In this document: piece by piece, positions 1 through 8,758 of the stretch
How positions within the stretch are numbered: position 1 is the first letter of the stretch
Layout of the letters: every line of letters starts with the position of its first letter
NCBI GenBank assembly: GCA_039810045.1
Contig: JBDHWF010000004.1
Location: 1-64,000, forward strand
Direction of reading: 5' to 3'
Origin: CADCWN01 sp039810045
GTDB lineage: Bacteria > Chloroflexota > Chloroflexia > Thermomicrobiales > CADCWN01
Length of the DNA stretch: 64,000 bases
Position numbers and translations under genes: made by a program
Notes under the pieces: generated by a model
The model's input: only the letters and a program-made list of their open reading frames with translations
Told to the model about the DNA's origin: nothing
Database searches by the model: none

Positions 1-518
1 GCGAAGACCCGCCGCAACTCCTGCTGCGTGGTTGGCGAGCCGGCATAGCCATACGTAGATCCATCGTCTGTTTGCAGCACATCGCCACCGTGCAGCGTGA
101 CCACCGTGCGGGCCGGCTGCCTGCCCAGCGCCCGCCGCACCACCGCCCCTAAGGGGTAGGCCATCTCCACCTGCAAGATCAGGTCGGGGTCAGCAGCGAG
201 CCGTGCGGCCAACCAGGGCCGCAGGTAGCGCGCCACAGTCAGGAGGTAGGGATACCCCAGGCGCGTACGGGCGTAGCGATTCAGCAGCCGATCCCGCCAA
301 CCACGCGAGATCGCCACCCGATAGACGGGTAAATCACCATCTAGCACCAGGGCGATAGGTTCGCCCTGCCCTGGTTCCGCCAGTGTCACGATTGCACTGG
401 GGTAGCCCCGTTCACGCAGGGCGGTGAGCAGTTCAGTATGGACGGGAATCGCCATCGACCCAGGCCGATATGCCGCCGTGAAGTAGAGTAACTTTGCGCC
501 GTCATTTGCTCCTTGCAT
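1..518 (-). CDS. Glycosyltransferase, GT4-like (C-terminus beyond window)
   Basis: Partial gene: the reading frame runs off the left edge after 172 codons. The ATG at 518 opens 7 bases after the flippase stop, so the two genes are very probably cotranscribed. The visible part looks like the N-terminal Rossmann half of a GT-B glycosyltransferase: a strand-rich start (LLYFTAAYRPGSMAIPVHTE, where an initial PGS/P loop handles the acceptor side) and TLHGGDV at residues 141-147, the histidine-glycine strand end common in GT4 enzymes that build cell-surface polysaccharide. The donor-binding C-terminal half, with its E-x7-E motif, is not visible, so the sugar cannot be named. The adjacent flippase supports a role in exopolysaccharide or glycolipid assembly at the cytoplasmic face of the membrane. 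Confidence 0.75.
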   Translation of the reverse strand, partial: MQGANDGAKLLYFTAAYRPGSMAIPVHTELLTALRERGYPSAIVTLAEPGQGEPIALVLDGDLPVYRVAISRGWRDRLLNRYARTRLGYPYLLTVARYLRPWLAARLAADPDLILQVEMAYPLGAVVRRALGRQPARTVVTLHGGDVLQTDDGSTYGYAGSPTTQQELRRVF

Positions 519-525
519 GGTCACC

Positions 526-2169
526 TCAGAGGAATCGCAGGAGTTTCGTCGCCAGCGGCAACCGTAACTCCACAATCCGCTGGCGGTCTTCGGGATCAAT
601 CCCACCAGTCAACTTGAAGACACCCAGGTAGATCAGCCCGCCCACTGCCGCAAGGGTGAGATTACCTGCCAGATAGAGCAGTTGGGTGAGCAAATCAAGT
701 TTGCTTGCAGTTTCGCTCGCTGTATCCCATGGCAAAGGTGGGCGCAATACTGAGAAGGCAAACGGCGCGATGACCAACGCCATCACCGCGCTGGCCCCAG
801 CGATCCGCAACGCAAACCGCAGCGGATACCGCAGGGGCAATTCGCGCAACGCCATCAACATCGCCAGACCATCGCAAAACAGGCGCGTGCCGCCCATCAC
901 CAACGCCGCTGCCACAATCCCGTAACGTGGCACCACGAAGAAGACCAGCGGCAACGCCAGTAGGGCGCAACTCCGCGCAATCAGCATTGGTCGATACTGT
1001 TCGTAGGCCATCAGGATTGCGAGCGGCACACTGATCGCCGCATCAAGGCAGAAGGTGATCGCAATAATCCTGGCGGCGGCGGTTGCATCAACATATTTCG
1101 GCTCGATCAACACCAGGATATTGTAGGCCAGAATCGTCAACCCCACCGCAGCAGGAATCATCACTGCCGCTAAGAACTTAGAGAGCAGGCTATAGGCGTC
1201 GCCAAGTTGTCGTGTGTCGCCCCGCGTGTAGAGCCGCGAAAAGAGCGGGATTTGAATCCCAGCCAGCGGCGACCACAACGCCCCAATCACCTGCCCGATC
1301 AAGGAATGCGCCCACTTAAGACTCGCCGCTGCGCTGGCCCCCGGCACCATCAACAATACAAAATCGAGCGCATAAATGTACTCGGTGATCTGTTGCCAGT
1401 AGCTCAGCGCAGAATACGACACAAAGCGCCGTGGGAGATTGGCACCGTTGCTCTCCATCGTTGGTTGCTTGTTCAACTGTTGCTGTACCCGCGCTGTCTG
1501 CCAGGCGGCCAATGATGTCGCCACTAACGGAATCGTCACTAATGCTCCGACAAAGCCCAGAACACCCCAACCCGCCAGGACAACCGTCAGGCGCAAGAGT
1601 GGGCTAAGCACAGTGGCGACAAAGCTGATCGCCCCAGAAGCGCTTTGCTTGAAATAGGCGGTAAGGGTTTGCATGAAAACATCGAAGACCGCGCCGAAGA
1701 AGACCATCGCCATCAGGGCAGCAAAAAAGACCCAGTGATAGCGCATGATCAAGGCCCGCAGGTCAGTTTCCTCAACGCCCTCAAGCCAGTATGTATAGAG
1801 GCGATCCCGAAAGAGCAACGTGCCACAGGCGATCAGCGCCACGATCACCAATTTCTGGGCAATAATCAGGCGCAAGGTAGAGCGCACGCCCGCGCTTCCG
1901 TGGCGGGCTTCCACTTCGGGCAGAAACTTCGCTAATCCCCGCTCGACGCCGAAATCAGCGACCAACCCTAAAGTGCCAGCCAGGGCGCTGAGGCGGGCGA
2001 CGGTGCCATACCCTTCTTTGGAAAGGAGTTTGGCGACGACAATCGCCGAAAGGAGCCCTGACAGGAGCTTCGCTACCTGCCAGGCGCCGTTCCAGAGCAT
2101 CGCCCGCGAGACCTGGCCGGAAAGGTTCTGGTTCACCGCCGGGGTTGGCTTGGCTACTTGGTCGCTCAT
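526..2169 (-). CDS. Wzx-like polysaccharide flippase (MOP superfamily)
   Basis: 547-residue integral membrane protein with about 12-14 hydrophobic segments and no signal peptide. The opening after a polar 20-residue head (AMLWNGAWQVAKLLSGLLSA) and the following KEGYGTVARL segment are typical of oligosaccharide flippases of the MOP/PST family, which move undecaprenyl- or lipid-linked glycans across the cytoplasmic membrane. Length fits the family, slightly long because of an extended C-terminus. It sits directly upstream of a glycosyltransferase with a 7-base gap, a typical pairing in surface-polysaccharide loci. Exact substrate unknown. A MATE-type drug exporter is a less likely alternative, given the glycosyltransferase neighbour. 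Confidence 0.8.
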   Translation of the reverse strand: MSDQVAKPTPAVNQNLSGQVSRAMLWNGAWQVAKLLSGLLSAIVVAKLLSKEGYGTVARLSALAGTLGLVADFGVERGLAKFLPEVEARHGSAGVRSTLRLIIAQKLVIVALIACGTLLFRDRLYTYWLEGVEETDLRALIMRYHWVFFAALMAMVFFGAVFDVFMQTLTAYFKQSASGAISFVATVLSPLLRLTVVLAGWGVLGFVGALVTIPLVATSLAAWQTARVQQQLNKQPTMESNGANLPRRFVSYSALSYWQQITEYIYALDFVLLMVPGASAAASLKWAHSLIGQVIGALWSPLAGIQIPLFSRLYTRGDTRQLGDAYSLLSKFLAAVMIPAAVGLTILAYNILVLIEPKYVDATAAARIIAITFCLDAAISVPLAILMAYEQYRPMLIARSCALLALPLVFFVVPRYGIVAAALVMGGTRLFCDGLAMLMALRELPLRYPLRFALRIAGASAVMALVIAPFAFSVLRPPLPWDTASETASKLDLLTQLLYLAGNLTLAAVGGLIYLGVFKLTGGIDPEDRQRIVELRLPLATKLLRFL

Positions 2170-2229
2170 CTCTGTGTTGCCATAACAACAAGCAACTCTG
2201 GCGACAGGTAGCGTTGCATGATCACTGGC

Positions 2230-3084
2230 TCAGGCTCGACTTGGCACAGAATCTGGCCTGATCAGGAAGTTGAAGCGGCTTCGTACAGCGGTGAAGAAAC
2301 TCATCCCTTCCAGCAAGACCAACGCAAATTCTTGCTCCCCTCGCCGCACCCGCACCAGATCTCCAGACTGCACTGCGGGCGCGCCTTCGATCTTGCCATC
2401 AAGGTAGAGCCAGCATTGCCGATCGTTCACCATCACCAGTTCGATCAGCGATTCTTCTTCCACTACCAGGGGAATCCGAATCGGCGAATGGGGATTGAGC
2501 GCGATAATGGCAAAGCCCCGTACTCCCCGCGTGAGGATCGGGCCACCAGCCGACATACAGTAGGCAGTGCTGCCTTGTGGCGTCGAAACGATCATCCCAT
2601 CGCCGGGGTAGATATTCACAAACTGCCCATCGACGTAGAGTTCTATTTCAACCAGTTGTGGCCCAGCCCGCAGCACCGCATCATTGATCACCCAACCCGA
2701 AGAGACGGTTGCCCCAGCGCGGATCAGTTCAACGTGCAGGGTCGGGCTATGCTGCACACGGTGTTGCCCCGCCAGCATCGCCTCCAGGGCGGTACGCCAA
2801 TCTTTACGTTCGACCATTGTGAGGAAGCCAACGTGCCCGAAGTTGATACCGAGGAGTGGCACATTGGGAAACATTCTGGCCGACCGCATCATCAAGCCAT
2901 CGCCACCAAGGACGATGATCGCATCCAGACCAGCGCAACCCTGCCGCAGCATCGTCGCCTCGTCGCGGCAATGAATCTGCCGCTCCGTCAGCCAGGGGAC
3001 GATCTCCCGTTCCAGGTCTTGCGCCTCTGGTTTGTTCAGTGCAGCGATAATCCCCAGTGCCTGCGCCCCTTGCGCCTGGCCCAT
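2230..3084 (-). CDS. nadK: NAD kinase
   Basis: ATP-NAD kinase, 284 residues, phosphorylates NAD to NADP in the cytoplasm. Diagnostic motifs are in order: GGDG at 60-63 (phosphate-binding and catalytic Asp), NFGHVGFLT from residue 81, an ND pair at 134-135 at the place of the family's NE/ND motif, and GDGMIVSTPQGSTAY at 161-175 (the glycine-rich motif closing the NAD site). The size is normal for bacterial enzymes. The ATG at 3084 is preceded by a GGGGCA ribosome-binding stretch. It lies between the aminotransferase upstream (48-base gap) and the flippase downstream on the same strand. No odd features. Confidence 0.95.
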   Translation of the reverse strand: MGQAQGAQALGIIAALNKPEAQDLEREIVPWLTERQIHCRDEATMLRQGCAGLDAIIVLGGDGLMMRSARMFPNVPLLGINFGHVGFLTMVERKDWRTALEAMLAGQHRVQHSPTLHVELIRAGATVSSGWVINDAVLRAGPQLVEIELYVDGQFVNIYPGDGMIVSTPQGSTAYCMSAGGPILTRGVRGFAIIALNPHSPIRIPLVVEEESLIELVMVNDRQCWLYLDGKIEGAPAVQSGDLVRVRRGEQEFALVLLEGMSFFTAVRSRFNFLIRPDSVPSRA

Positions 3085-3131
3085 TGAGTGCCCCTATCTT
3101 GATCGCGCACTGCTGCGCCGCTCCAACACCT

Positions 3132-4478
3132 CTATAACCGAATCGTCCCCAGTGCCTCGTCAAGCGCACTGACCAGTTGCTCCACCTCGCGCTGATTGAT
3201 CACCAACGGTGGCGAGATCGTCAGCGTGCAATCCAGGTCGCGCACGGTAGCGGAGTTCTTGCCCAACAACACCCCCCGCGCCTGTGCCTCGCGCATGACT
3301 GCATTAACGTGTTCACCAGCCAGTGGTGTTGTCGTGCCAGGGACGGCTAGTTCCACCCCCCAGAGTAAGCCCTTGCCGCGCACATGGCCGACAATCGGGT
3401 GATCAGCCAGCAATTCGCGCAGGCCATCACCGAGCAATGCACCCATTCGTTCGGAGTTCTCCACCAGCTTATCTTCAGCCAGAACAGCCAGATTCGCTAC
3501 CGCCACGGCGCAGGCCACCGGATGCCCACCATAGGTACTCAGTTGATTGAACTGGACATTATCAGCGGGCGCGCCCTTGAACGTATCGAACACCTGCTCG
3601 GTCACTGCCGTGGCACCCAGGGGGATATACCCACTGGTGATCCCCTTCGCCATCGTCATGATATCTGGCACCACGCCCCACTGCTCACAGCCGAACCATC
3701 TACCCGTGCGCCCAAAGCCTGTGATCACTTCGTCATGGATCAACAGAATCCCGTAACGGTCGCAGAGTTCGCGAATACCCGGCCAGTATTCATCGGGCGG
3801 GACGATGATGCCACCGCCACCAATGATCGGCTCGCCGATAAAGGCGGCGATTGTTTCTGGCCCCTCAAAGAGGATCACATCTTCCAATTCACGCAGCAGT
3901 TGCGCCGCCGCCTGACTGGGCGTGAGGTCGGCAAAGATCCGAAAGAGGTCGGGTGGGCGCACATGAATATGCCCGCCAACCAACGGCTCAAAGCGCGTTT
4001 TGCGCACCTCCTGCCCCGTAGCACCCAAGGCCCCCATCGTCCAGCCGTGATAGCCGCGATAGCGAGAGATAATCTTATAGCGATTGTCCTGCGGGAAACG
4101 TAGGCGGGCATATTGCCGCGCCAGTTTCAACGCCGTTTCCACTGCTTCTGAGCCACTGTTGACGAAGACAACGTGATTCAGATCGCCAGGGAGCAGCGCA
4201 GTCAGGCGTTCGGCCAGGTCAATGGCCGCCGGAGCAGGGCGCGTCAGCGGCGTATACGGCAACTGGCGCATCTGGTTTGCCGCCGCTTCCACCAGCCGCT
4301 CCTGCCCATAGCCAGCGTTGACACACCATAACCCCGCCATCGCGTCGATATATTCGTTTCCTTCAGCATCGATAATCGTGGAGCCCCGCGCCTCGGTCAT
4401 CACCATCGGGGTTTGCGGGACTGCGTGCTGGGTGAATGGCCGCCAGAGGGCGTCGGTTGCTTGTGCATTGGTCGTCAT
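3132..4478 (-). CDS. Class III aminotransferase (omega-aminotransferase type)
   Basis: PLP-dependent fold-type I enzyme, 448 residues, moving an amino group between an amine or omega-amino acid and a keto acid. Visible landmarks: NSGSEA at 107-112 (cofactor phosphate), YHGWTMGALGATG near 143-155, LLIHDEVITGFGRTG at 245-259 with Asp249 that pairs with the pyridine nitrogen, and MTMAKGITSGYIPLGA with the Schiff-base Lys278. The N-terminal LWRPFTQ is shared with beta-alanine-, taurine- and aromatic-amine:pyruvate transaminases. The true substrate cannot be read from sequence. The start is supported by GGAAGGAG about 6 bases before the ATG. It is the head of a same-strand run with nadK, spacing 48 bases. 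Confidence 0.9.
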   Translation of the reverse strand: MTTNAQATDALWRPFTQHAVPQTPMVMTEARGSTIIDAEGNEYIDAMAGLWCVNAGYGQERLVEAAANQMRQLPYTPLTRPAPAAIDLAERLTALLPGDLNHVVFVNSGSEAVETALKLARQYARLRFPQDNRYKIISRYRGYHGWTMGALGATGQEVRKTRFEPLVGGHIHVRPPDLFRIFADLTPSQAAAQLLRELEDVILFEGPETIAAFIGEPIIGGGGIIVPPDEYWPGIRELCDRYGILLIHDEVITGFGRTGRWFGCEQWGVVPDIMTMAKGITSGYIPLGATAVTEQVFDTFKGAPADNVQFNQLSTYGGHPVACAVAVANLAVLAEDKLVENSERMGALLGDGLRELLADHPIVGHVRGKGLLWGVELAVPGTTTPLAGEHVNAVMREAQARGVLLGKNSATVRDLDCTLTISPPLVINQREVEQLVSALDEALGTIRL

Positions 4479-4586
4479 CAGCTACTCCTTCCCTGTAAGC
4501 CCAACATTCGTGCTGCATAGACGATACCATAGAAAGGGCAAAGCCGTACCATTGCCCACAGTACCGCACGATCCTGAGAGTAGCTG

Positions 4587-5723
4587 CTACTGATCGGCTT
4601 CCCCAAAGGTAATCGGCACGCTGAACCGCGCCTGCCCCCGCACAATCGTCAATGTCGCCTGATCACCTGGGCGATAATTGAGCAAGAGCAAGCTGTAGCT
4701 CAGATCTTTGTTGATCAGCTTATCGTCAATAGCGATGATCACATCGCGGGCCTGTATGCCCGCCATCTGGGCAACTCCACCATTCTGTAAATCAGTGATC
4801 AACGCGCCATCCTGTACATCAAGGTTTTCCTGGGCGGCCATCCCTGGAGTGACGGAAACAACCTTGACCCCCAGGCCAGGGCGCACAATCGTCCCTTCCG
4901 CCACGATGCGGCTGCTGACCGTCTTGGCAACATTTGAAGGGATCGCAAAGCCGATCCCTTCTGCTGCGCTGGCGGTGCGATCCTGGGAAGTCTGCCGAAT
5001 CGCCGCCGTATTGATCCCGATCACTTCCCCCTGATCATTCAGCAACGGCCCACCAGAGTTGCCGGGATTAATCGCGGCATCGGTCTGAATCAGCCCTTCC
5101 AGGATCGAGCCATCCTGTCGTTCGAGGTCGCGATGCAACCCACTGACAACCCCCGTAGTAACCGTGTTGGTAAATTCGCCCAACGCGCTGCCAATCGCCA
5201 CAACTGACTGCCCTGGTTCCAGTTTGCTGGAATCACCAAAACTGGCGATCCCTGGCACATCGCCCGAGAGGGTGAGTACCGCCAGATCAGTGGCTGGATC
5301 ACCACCAACCAGCGTCACTGGTCGGCGTACGCCATCGGCCAGAATCACCTCATAACTCTGCCCACCCTCAATCACGTGATTATTGGTGAGGATGTGGCCT
5401 TCACGGTCAAAGATCACCCCCGTGCCAAAACCAGTGCCACGCTGATTCCCCCGCACAATCCGCGTGACAATCGTCACGACCGCTGGCGAAACTTTCCGAT
5501 AAATCTCACGCGGCGTAGCACCGCTCGGTGTGGGGGTGGGAGCGATGGTGGCGGTTGGCGGCAGGGTGGTCGCCGTCGGCGGCACCGCCACCGTCGCCGT
5601 TGCTCCAACGGTGGGCGGGACGGTGGGGGTAACGGGTTGTCCTGGCAAACTACAACTCGCCAGGGTGACAAGGCAGATCAAAAGCGGCAGCAGTAGCCGC
5701 AAAACAGGGAAACGCCACGCCAT
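4587..5723 (-). CDS. HtrA/DegP-type serine protease, lipoprotein, one PDZ domain
   Basis: 378 residues. A signal peptide (residues 1-23) ends in the lipobox LASC with Cys24 as the lipidation site, so the enzyme is expected to be anchored outside the cytoplasmic membrane. A Thr/Pro-rich linker (25-70) leads to a trypsin-like domain with the full triad: His116 in TNNHVIEG, Asp146 in ATDLAVL and Ser223 in NPGNSGGPL. A PDZ domain follows at about 285-375. Family role: degradation or quality control of misfolded extracytoplasmic proteins. The start is supported by AAGGAG upstream of the ATG. It stands alone between an MBL hydrolase and the aminotransferase, so context adds little. Confidence 0.93.
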   Translation of the reverse strand: MAWRFPVLRLLLPLLICLVTLASCSLPGQPVTPTVPPTVGATATVAVPPTATTLPPTATIAPTPTPSGATPREIYRKVSPAVVTIVTRIVRGNQRGTGFGTGVIFDREGHILTNNHVIEGGQSYEVILADGVRRPVTLVGGDPATDLAVLTLSGDVPGIASFGDSSKLEPGQSVVAIGSALGEFTNTVTTGVVSGLHRDLERQDGSILEGLIQTDAAINPGNSGGPLLNDQGEVIGINTAAIRQTSQDRTASAAEGIGFAIPSNVAKTVSSRIVAEGTIVRPGLGVKVVSVTPGMAAQENLDVQDGALITDLQNGGVAQMAGIQARDVIIAIDDKLINKDLSYSLLLLNYRPGDQATLTIVRGQARFSVPITFGEADQ

Positions 5724-5884
5724 CAGGTTCTTACTCCTTACCAGTTTCTGTCATATAGACGTTGTAACCAAGAGTATAGCGGAGCGTGCTATCGCAACCG
5801 CTGCGCGGCACACCAGCACACCCCTCACCTAGTTTTAACGCCGAAACCCAGGCGAGGTTTACAGATCACCTGGTAACGGAACAC

Positions 5885-6640
5885 TTAGAGGGTGTAGTGG
5901 GTCAGATCGTCTGGTACGGTAACGGGGCCAGCGAAGCCCGCCGTTGCCTCCACAAGGATATTCGCGGGGTCGGCGAAACGCCCGATATGCGCCAGGGCCA
6001 GCGCCCCAACACCAGCAGTCGTTGCCATCGTTGCGGCTTCCTCCGCAACGGGGTGCATCAGCCGCCGGGCGTGAGCAGCCCACTGCTCGCCATCACGGTT
6101 GGCGCAGATCGCGTCGCAGATGAACAGGTCAGCGCCACGAGCGCATTGCACCAGTGCGTCACATGGCACACTATCGGCACTGAAGGCCAGCGTTTTGCCA
6201 GCGTGCATCACGCGCACGGCCAACGTTGGTACACGATGCTCCACAGCGAAAAACTCGACCTGAAAGCCGCCGATCTCGCGCTGTTCGCCAGCGACGATCT
6301 CCGCGCGTAGCCGACCAGCAACCGGCGGCCATTCAGGGTAGGTGGCGGCAATCAGTTCGTCTAACCCCGTTTGCACATCTGCCGAGCCATAGATGGTCAG
6401 GGGCAGGTTCGCCAACAACAGGGCGGGAATCCCGCCGCTATGATCGAGGTGCCGATGCGTGACGACCACATTACGCAGATCAGCTAGCGGCAGGCCTGTT
6501 GCCACGACCTGCCGCGCCAACTCAAAGCCCCCACACGTATCGAGCAGCAACGGTTCGCACCCAGGTGCAGTGACCAGAATTCCCGTGGTACAACGCTGTG
6601 GCGCCAGGGGCGCACCCGTGCCCAGAATCGTCACGTCCAT
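5885..6640 (-). CDS. Metallo-beta-lactamase-fold hydrolase (RNase Z-like)
   Basis: 251 residues with the metal-binding signature HRHLDH at 62-67 after the typical strand NVVVTH, and a later LALAHIGRFAD segment carrying a further His ligand. The opening MDVTILGTGAPL matches the RNase Z/arylsulfatase/phosphodiesterase branch of the superfamily. It lacks the long exosite arm expected of a classical tRNase Z, so a small-molecule or phosphodiester hydrolase is more likely; the substrate is open. ATG preceded by AAGGGATGA. It follows the M20 peptidase on the same strand (72-base gap). Confidence 0.8.
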   Translation of the reverse strand: MDVTILGTGAPLAPQRCTTGILVTAPGCEPLLLDTCGGFELARQVVATGLPLADLRNVVVTHRHLDHSGGIPALLLANLPLTIYGSADVQTGLDELIAATYPEWPPVAGRLRAEIVAGEQREIGGFQVEFFAVEHRVPTLAVRVMHAGKTLAFSADSVPCDALVQCARGADLFICDAICANRDGEQWAAHARRLMHPVAEEAATMATTAGVGALALAHIGRFADPANILVEATAGFAGPVTVPDDLTHYTL

Positions 6641-6711
6641 TTTCAGTCATCCCTTGCACGGTGGTGTGGCCCTGCATTGTTTCGGGCCACACCATTGCAG
6701 TACGACAGTCC

Positions 6712-8016
6712 CTAGGCAGGGGCAATCTCTGGGGCACAGAAGATATACAGCAGTTCTTTGATATGCGCTTTGGCATCACTCAGGCGCACACTTTCATTCG
6801 CGCCGTGCGCTTTGCTCTCGCGCATCCGACCCAGCCCCACCGTGGCGATCTTGTCGGTGCCAATCGTCTGCGCGACATTTGCCATATCGGTCGAACCACC
6901 AGAGCCAGTTCGCACAAAGTCAGCGTCACTGTAACCATGCAGTTGTTTCATAATCGCCACCAGCTTGTGCGCCAGAGGATGGTCGGCACTCTGGTAATAG
7001 GAGGGATAGGATTTCATGAACGACACGTCAACATCAAGGGCGCGGCTCTTTTCCATCCCCCGATCAACAGCGTCACGAATCTCTTGCTGCACATCCTCAT
7101 ACTGTTCTTCGGGGATAAAGCGGCGGTTGACGATCAACGTGCAGGTGGCAGGGACGATATTCGACTTCACCCCAGCATGAATAATGTCGAGATTGAACAT
7201 CGGGCGCAGATGATCGGGCGCACCGGGCGCTGGGGCCAACGGCAGCGCCGAACGGCGCGACTCAACCTGCCCTTTCAGGGCCAGCAGTTCCACCATGATC
7301 GGCACCGCTTCTTCAATTGCATTGACCCCGTTATAGTTCGCCCCTGAGTGGCAAGAGCGCCCTTTTACGGTGATCGTCACATCGACCGACCCATTTGAGC
7401 CAAGCCGCAAAACTGGATCCTGGCTCCCTTCCATGCAGAGAACAGGGGCCTTGACATAGCCTTCCTTCGCCAGATGCCAGATCCCCGGATAGACCCCGAT
7501 CTCCTCATCGGTGCAGAGGCAGGCGTTGAGATCCCAAACTGGTTCCAGCCCCAACTCAGCCATCACTTCAGCGGCAGTCAGCAGCGAGGCGATCGTCCCT
7601 TTCATATCGGCGACACCCCGCCCATAGACCCGCCCATCGTGCAACTCTGCGCCGAATGGGTCGTAATCCCACCCTTCCTCAATCGGCACCGTATCCATGT
7701 GGGCGTAGATCGTCAGTGGTGGCTTGCCGCCCCCTTTCTTCGCGACGAGATTGACCCGCTCGCCTTCCAGGGGCAAAGGAATCGCCCGCCAGTGTTCCTC
7801 TGGGATCACCACGCGCTCAGTTGTAAAGCCATATTCCTTGAACTGTGGCTCCAGCAGATCGAGCAACGTATCGTAGTTGCGGCCCGGCGGCACACAGTTG
7901 TCAACCCCAATGATCTGCCGCAGGCGTTCCAGGAAGCGCTCTTCCTTCGCCTCAACCGCCGCAAAGACGGTATCCCAGTTGATCGTGCCATCAGCGTTGT
8001 GAACTGCTGCTGTCAT
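6712..8016 (-). CDS. M20 family metallopeptidase (ArgE/DapE-like deacylase)
   Basis: Two-zinc amidohydrolase/aminoacylase of clan MH. Numbered from an upstream GTG at 8028, the key residues are His110 and Asp112 in YAHMDTVP, Asp141 in GRGVADMKG, and the catalytic pair Glu175-Glu176 in CTDEEIG; a lid/dimerisation domain lies around 220-330. I prefer the ATG at 8016 because GTGAGGGGTGCA directly precedes it and the four extra residues would be made of that ribosome-binding site. Members cleave N-acyl amino acids, succinyl-diaminopimelate or dipeptides; the sequence does not settle which. With the gamma-glutamyltransferase, amidohydrolase and S9 peptidase elsewhere in the window it suggests peptide or amide catabolism. 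Confidence 0.9.
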   Translation of the reverse strand: MTAAVHNADGTINWDTVFAAVEAKEERFLERLRQIIGVDNCVPPGRNYDTLLDLLEPQFKEYGFTTERVVIPEEHWRAIPLPLEGERVNLVAKKGGGKPPLTIYAHMDTVPIEEGWDYDPFGAELHDGRVYGRGVADMKGTIASLLTAAEVMAELGLEPVWDLNACLCTDEEIGVYPGIWHLAKEGYVKAPVLCMEGSQDPVLRLGSNGSVDVTITVKGRSCHSGANYNGVNAIEEAVPIMVELLALKGQVESRRSALPLAPAPGAPDHLRPMFNLDIIHAGVKSNIVPATCTLIVNRRFIPEEQYEDVQQEIRDAVDRGMEKSRALDVDVSFMKSYPSYYQSADHPLAHKLVAIMKQLHGYSDADFVRTGSGGSTDMANVAQTIGTDKIATVGLGRMRESKAHGANESVRLSDAKAHIKELLYIFCAPEIAPA

Positions 8017-8145
8017 TGCACCCCTCACAGTAATTGTTTTAATCTCAACTCACTAACACTTTTGTTACCCTACCACCAAGGAGACAGCGAGGCAAAAAGT
8101 CCGCTATGCTTATGATGATCGCTGGCCTAGCATATGGAGTGACCA

Positions 8146-8652
8146 TTGGAATCAGCTACCTCAGCACCGACCGTTCACCTGCTCTGCGGCCTCAATGGTG
8201 CAGGGAAGACGACCTACGCCCGTAAACTCGCCGCTGAGCGGCAGGCGGTACACTTCATTCTCGACGCCTGGATGTTGCAACTGCACCCGGAATTACGGTT
8301 TGATGCCCCGGAATATGGCGCACTCGCCGAACGGTGTAAGCACCTGATCTGGTCAGTGGCGCTGCAAGTCCTCGCGCTGGGCCATGAGGTGATTCTCGAT
8401 TGGAATCAGTGGAGTCGGGTGCGGCGGGCGACCTGGCGCGACCTCGCCCAGCAGGCCGGCTATCAACCACTGTTGCATTATCTACAGGTGCCTGTTGCGG
8501 TAGCGATTGCCCAATCGAACGCCCGCAATGCCGCAGCAGTCGCCGATGCTCACCGCCTTGACGAAGCCGGCATTCGCCACTTCGTCACGATCTTTGAGGA
8601 GCCAACGGCGGACGAAGGGCTAGCGATCAACGTTATCCGTCCCCACCAGTAA
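8146..8652 (+). CDS. AAA-type P-loop kinase (zeta-toxin/Zip-kinase-like), TTG start
   Basis: 168-residue single-domain NTPase with a Walker A motif GLNGAGKTT at residues 15-23 right at the N-terminus, and ILDWNQWSR in the middle where a catalytic Asp would sit. Similar short proteins phosphorylate small molecules or nucleotides; no substrate can be named. The start is a TTG at 8146: it is the only in-frame initiator near GGAG at 8136-8139, while the ATG at 8134 is followed at once by a stop in its own frame. Transcribed away from the M20 peptidase; the next gene has its own promoter. Confidence 0.75.
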   Translation: MESATSAPTVHLLCGLNGAGKTTYARKLAAERQAVHFILDAWMLQLHPELRFDAPEYGALAERCKHLIWSVALQVLALGHEVILDWNQWSRVRRATWRDLAQQAGYQPLLHYLQVPVAVAIAQSNARNAAAVADAHRLDEAGIRHFVTIFEEPTADEGLAINVIRPHQ

Positions 8653-8687
8653 CTCCCCGTCTTACCACACATAATCATCACCGCGCC

Positions 8688-8716
8688 TTGTGCCAAATCA
8701 GGCTGATCAGTAGAAT
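8688..8716 (+). promoter_or_regulatory. Sigma-70-type promoter for the membrane glycosyltransferase
   Basis: TTGTGC at 8688-8693, a 17-base spacer and TAGAAT at 8711-8716. This is a good housekeeping-type match placed about 35 bases before the ribosome-binding site of the next gene. Confidence 0.55.
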
Positions 8717-8758
8717 TGCCAAACTATTGACGCAGTGGATGGGGAGGGAAGATCAAGC

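Noticed and set aside
1245..1262. tRNA T-arm-like GATTTGAATCCC
   Set aside because: It lies inside the flippase gene and no acceptor stem or anticodon arm surrounds it.
2218..3087. 289-codon open frame on the plus strand
   Set aside because: Mirror of the nadK gene; no family pattern, and nadK motifs are complete on the other strand.
5786..6310. 174-codon open frame on the plus strand
   Set aside because: Antisense to the metallo-beta-lactamase-fold gene; low-complexity and without a ribosome-binding site.
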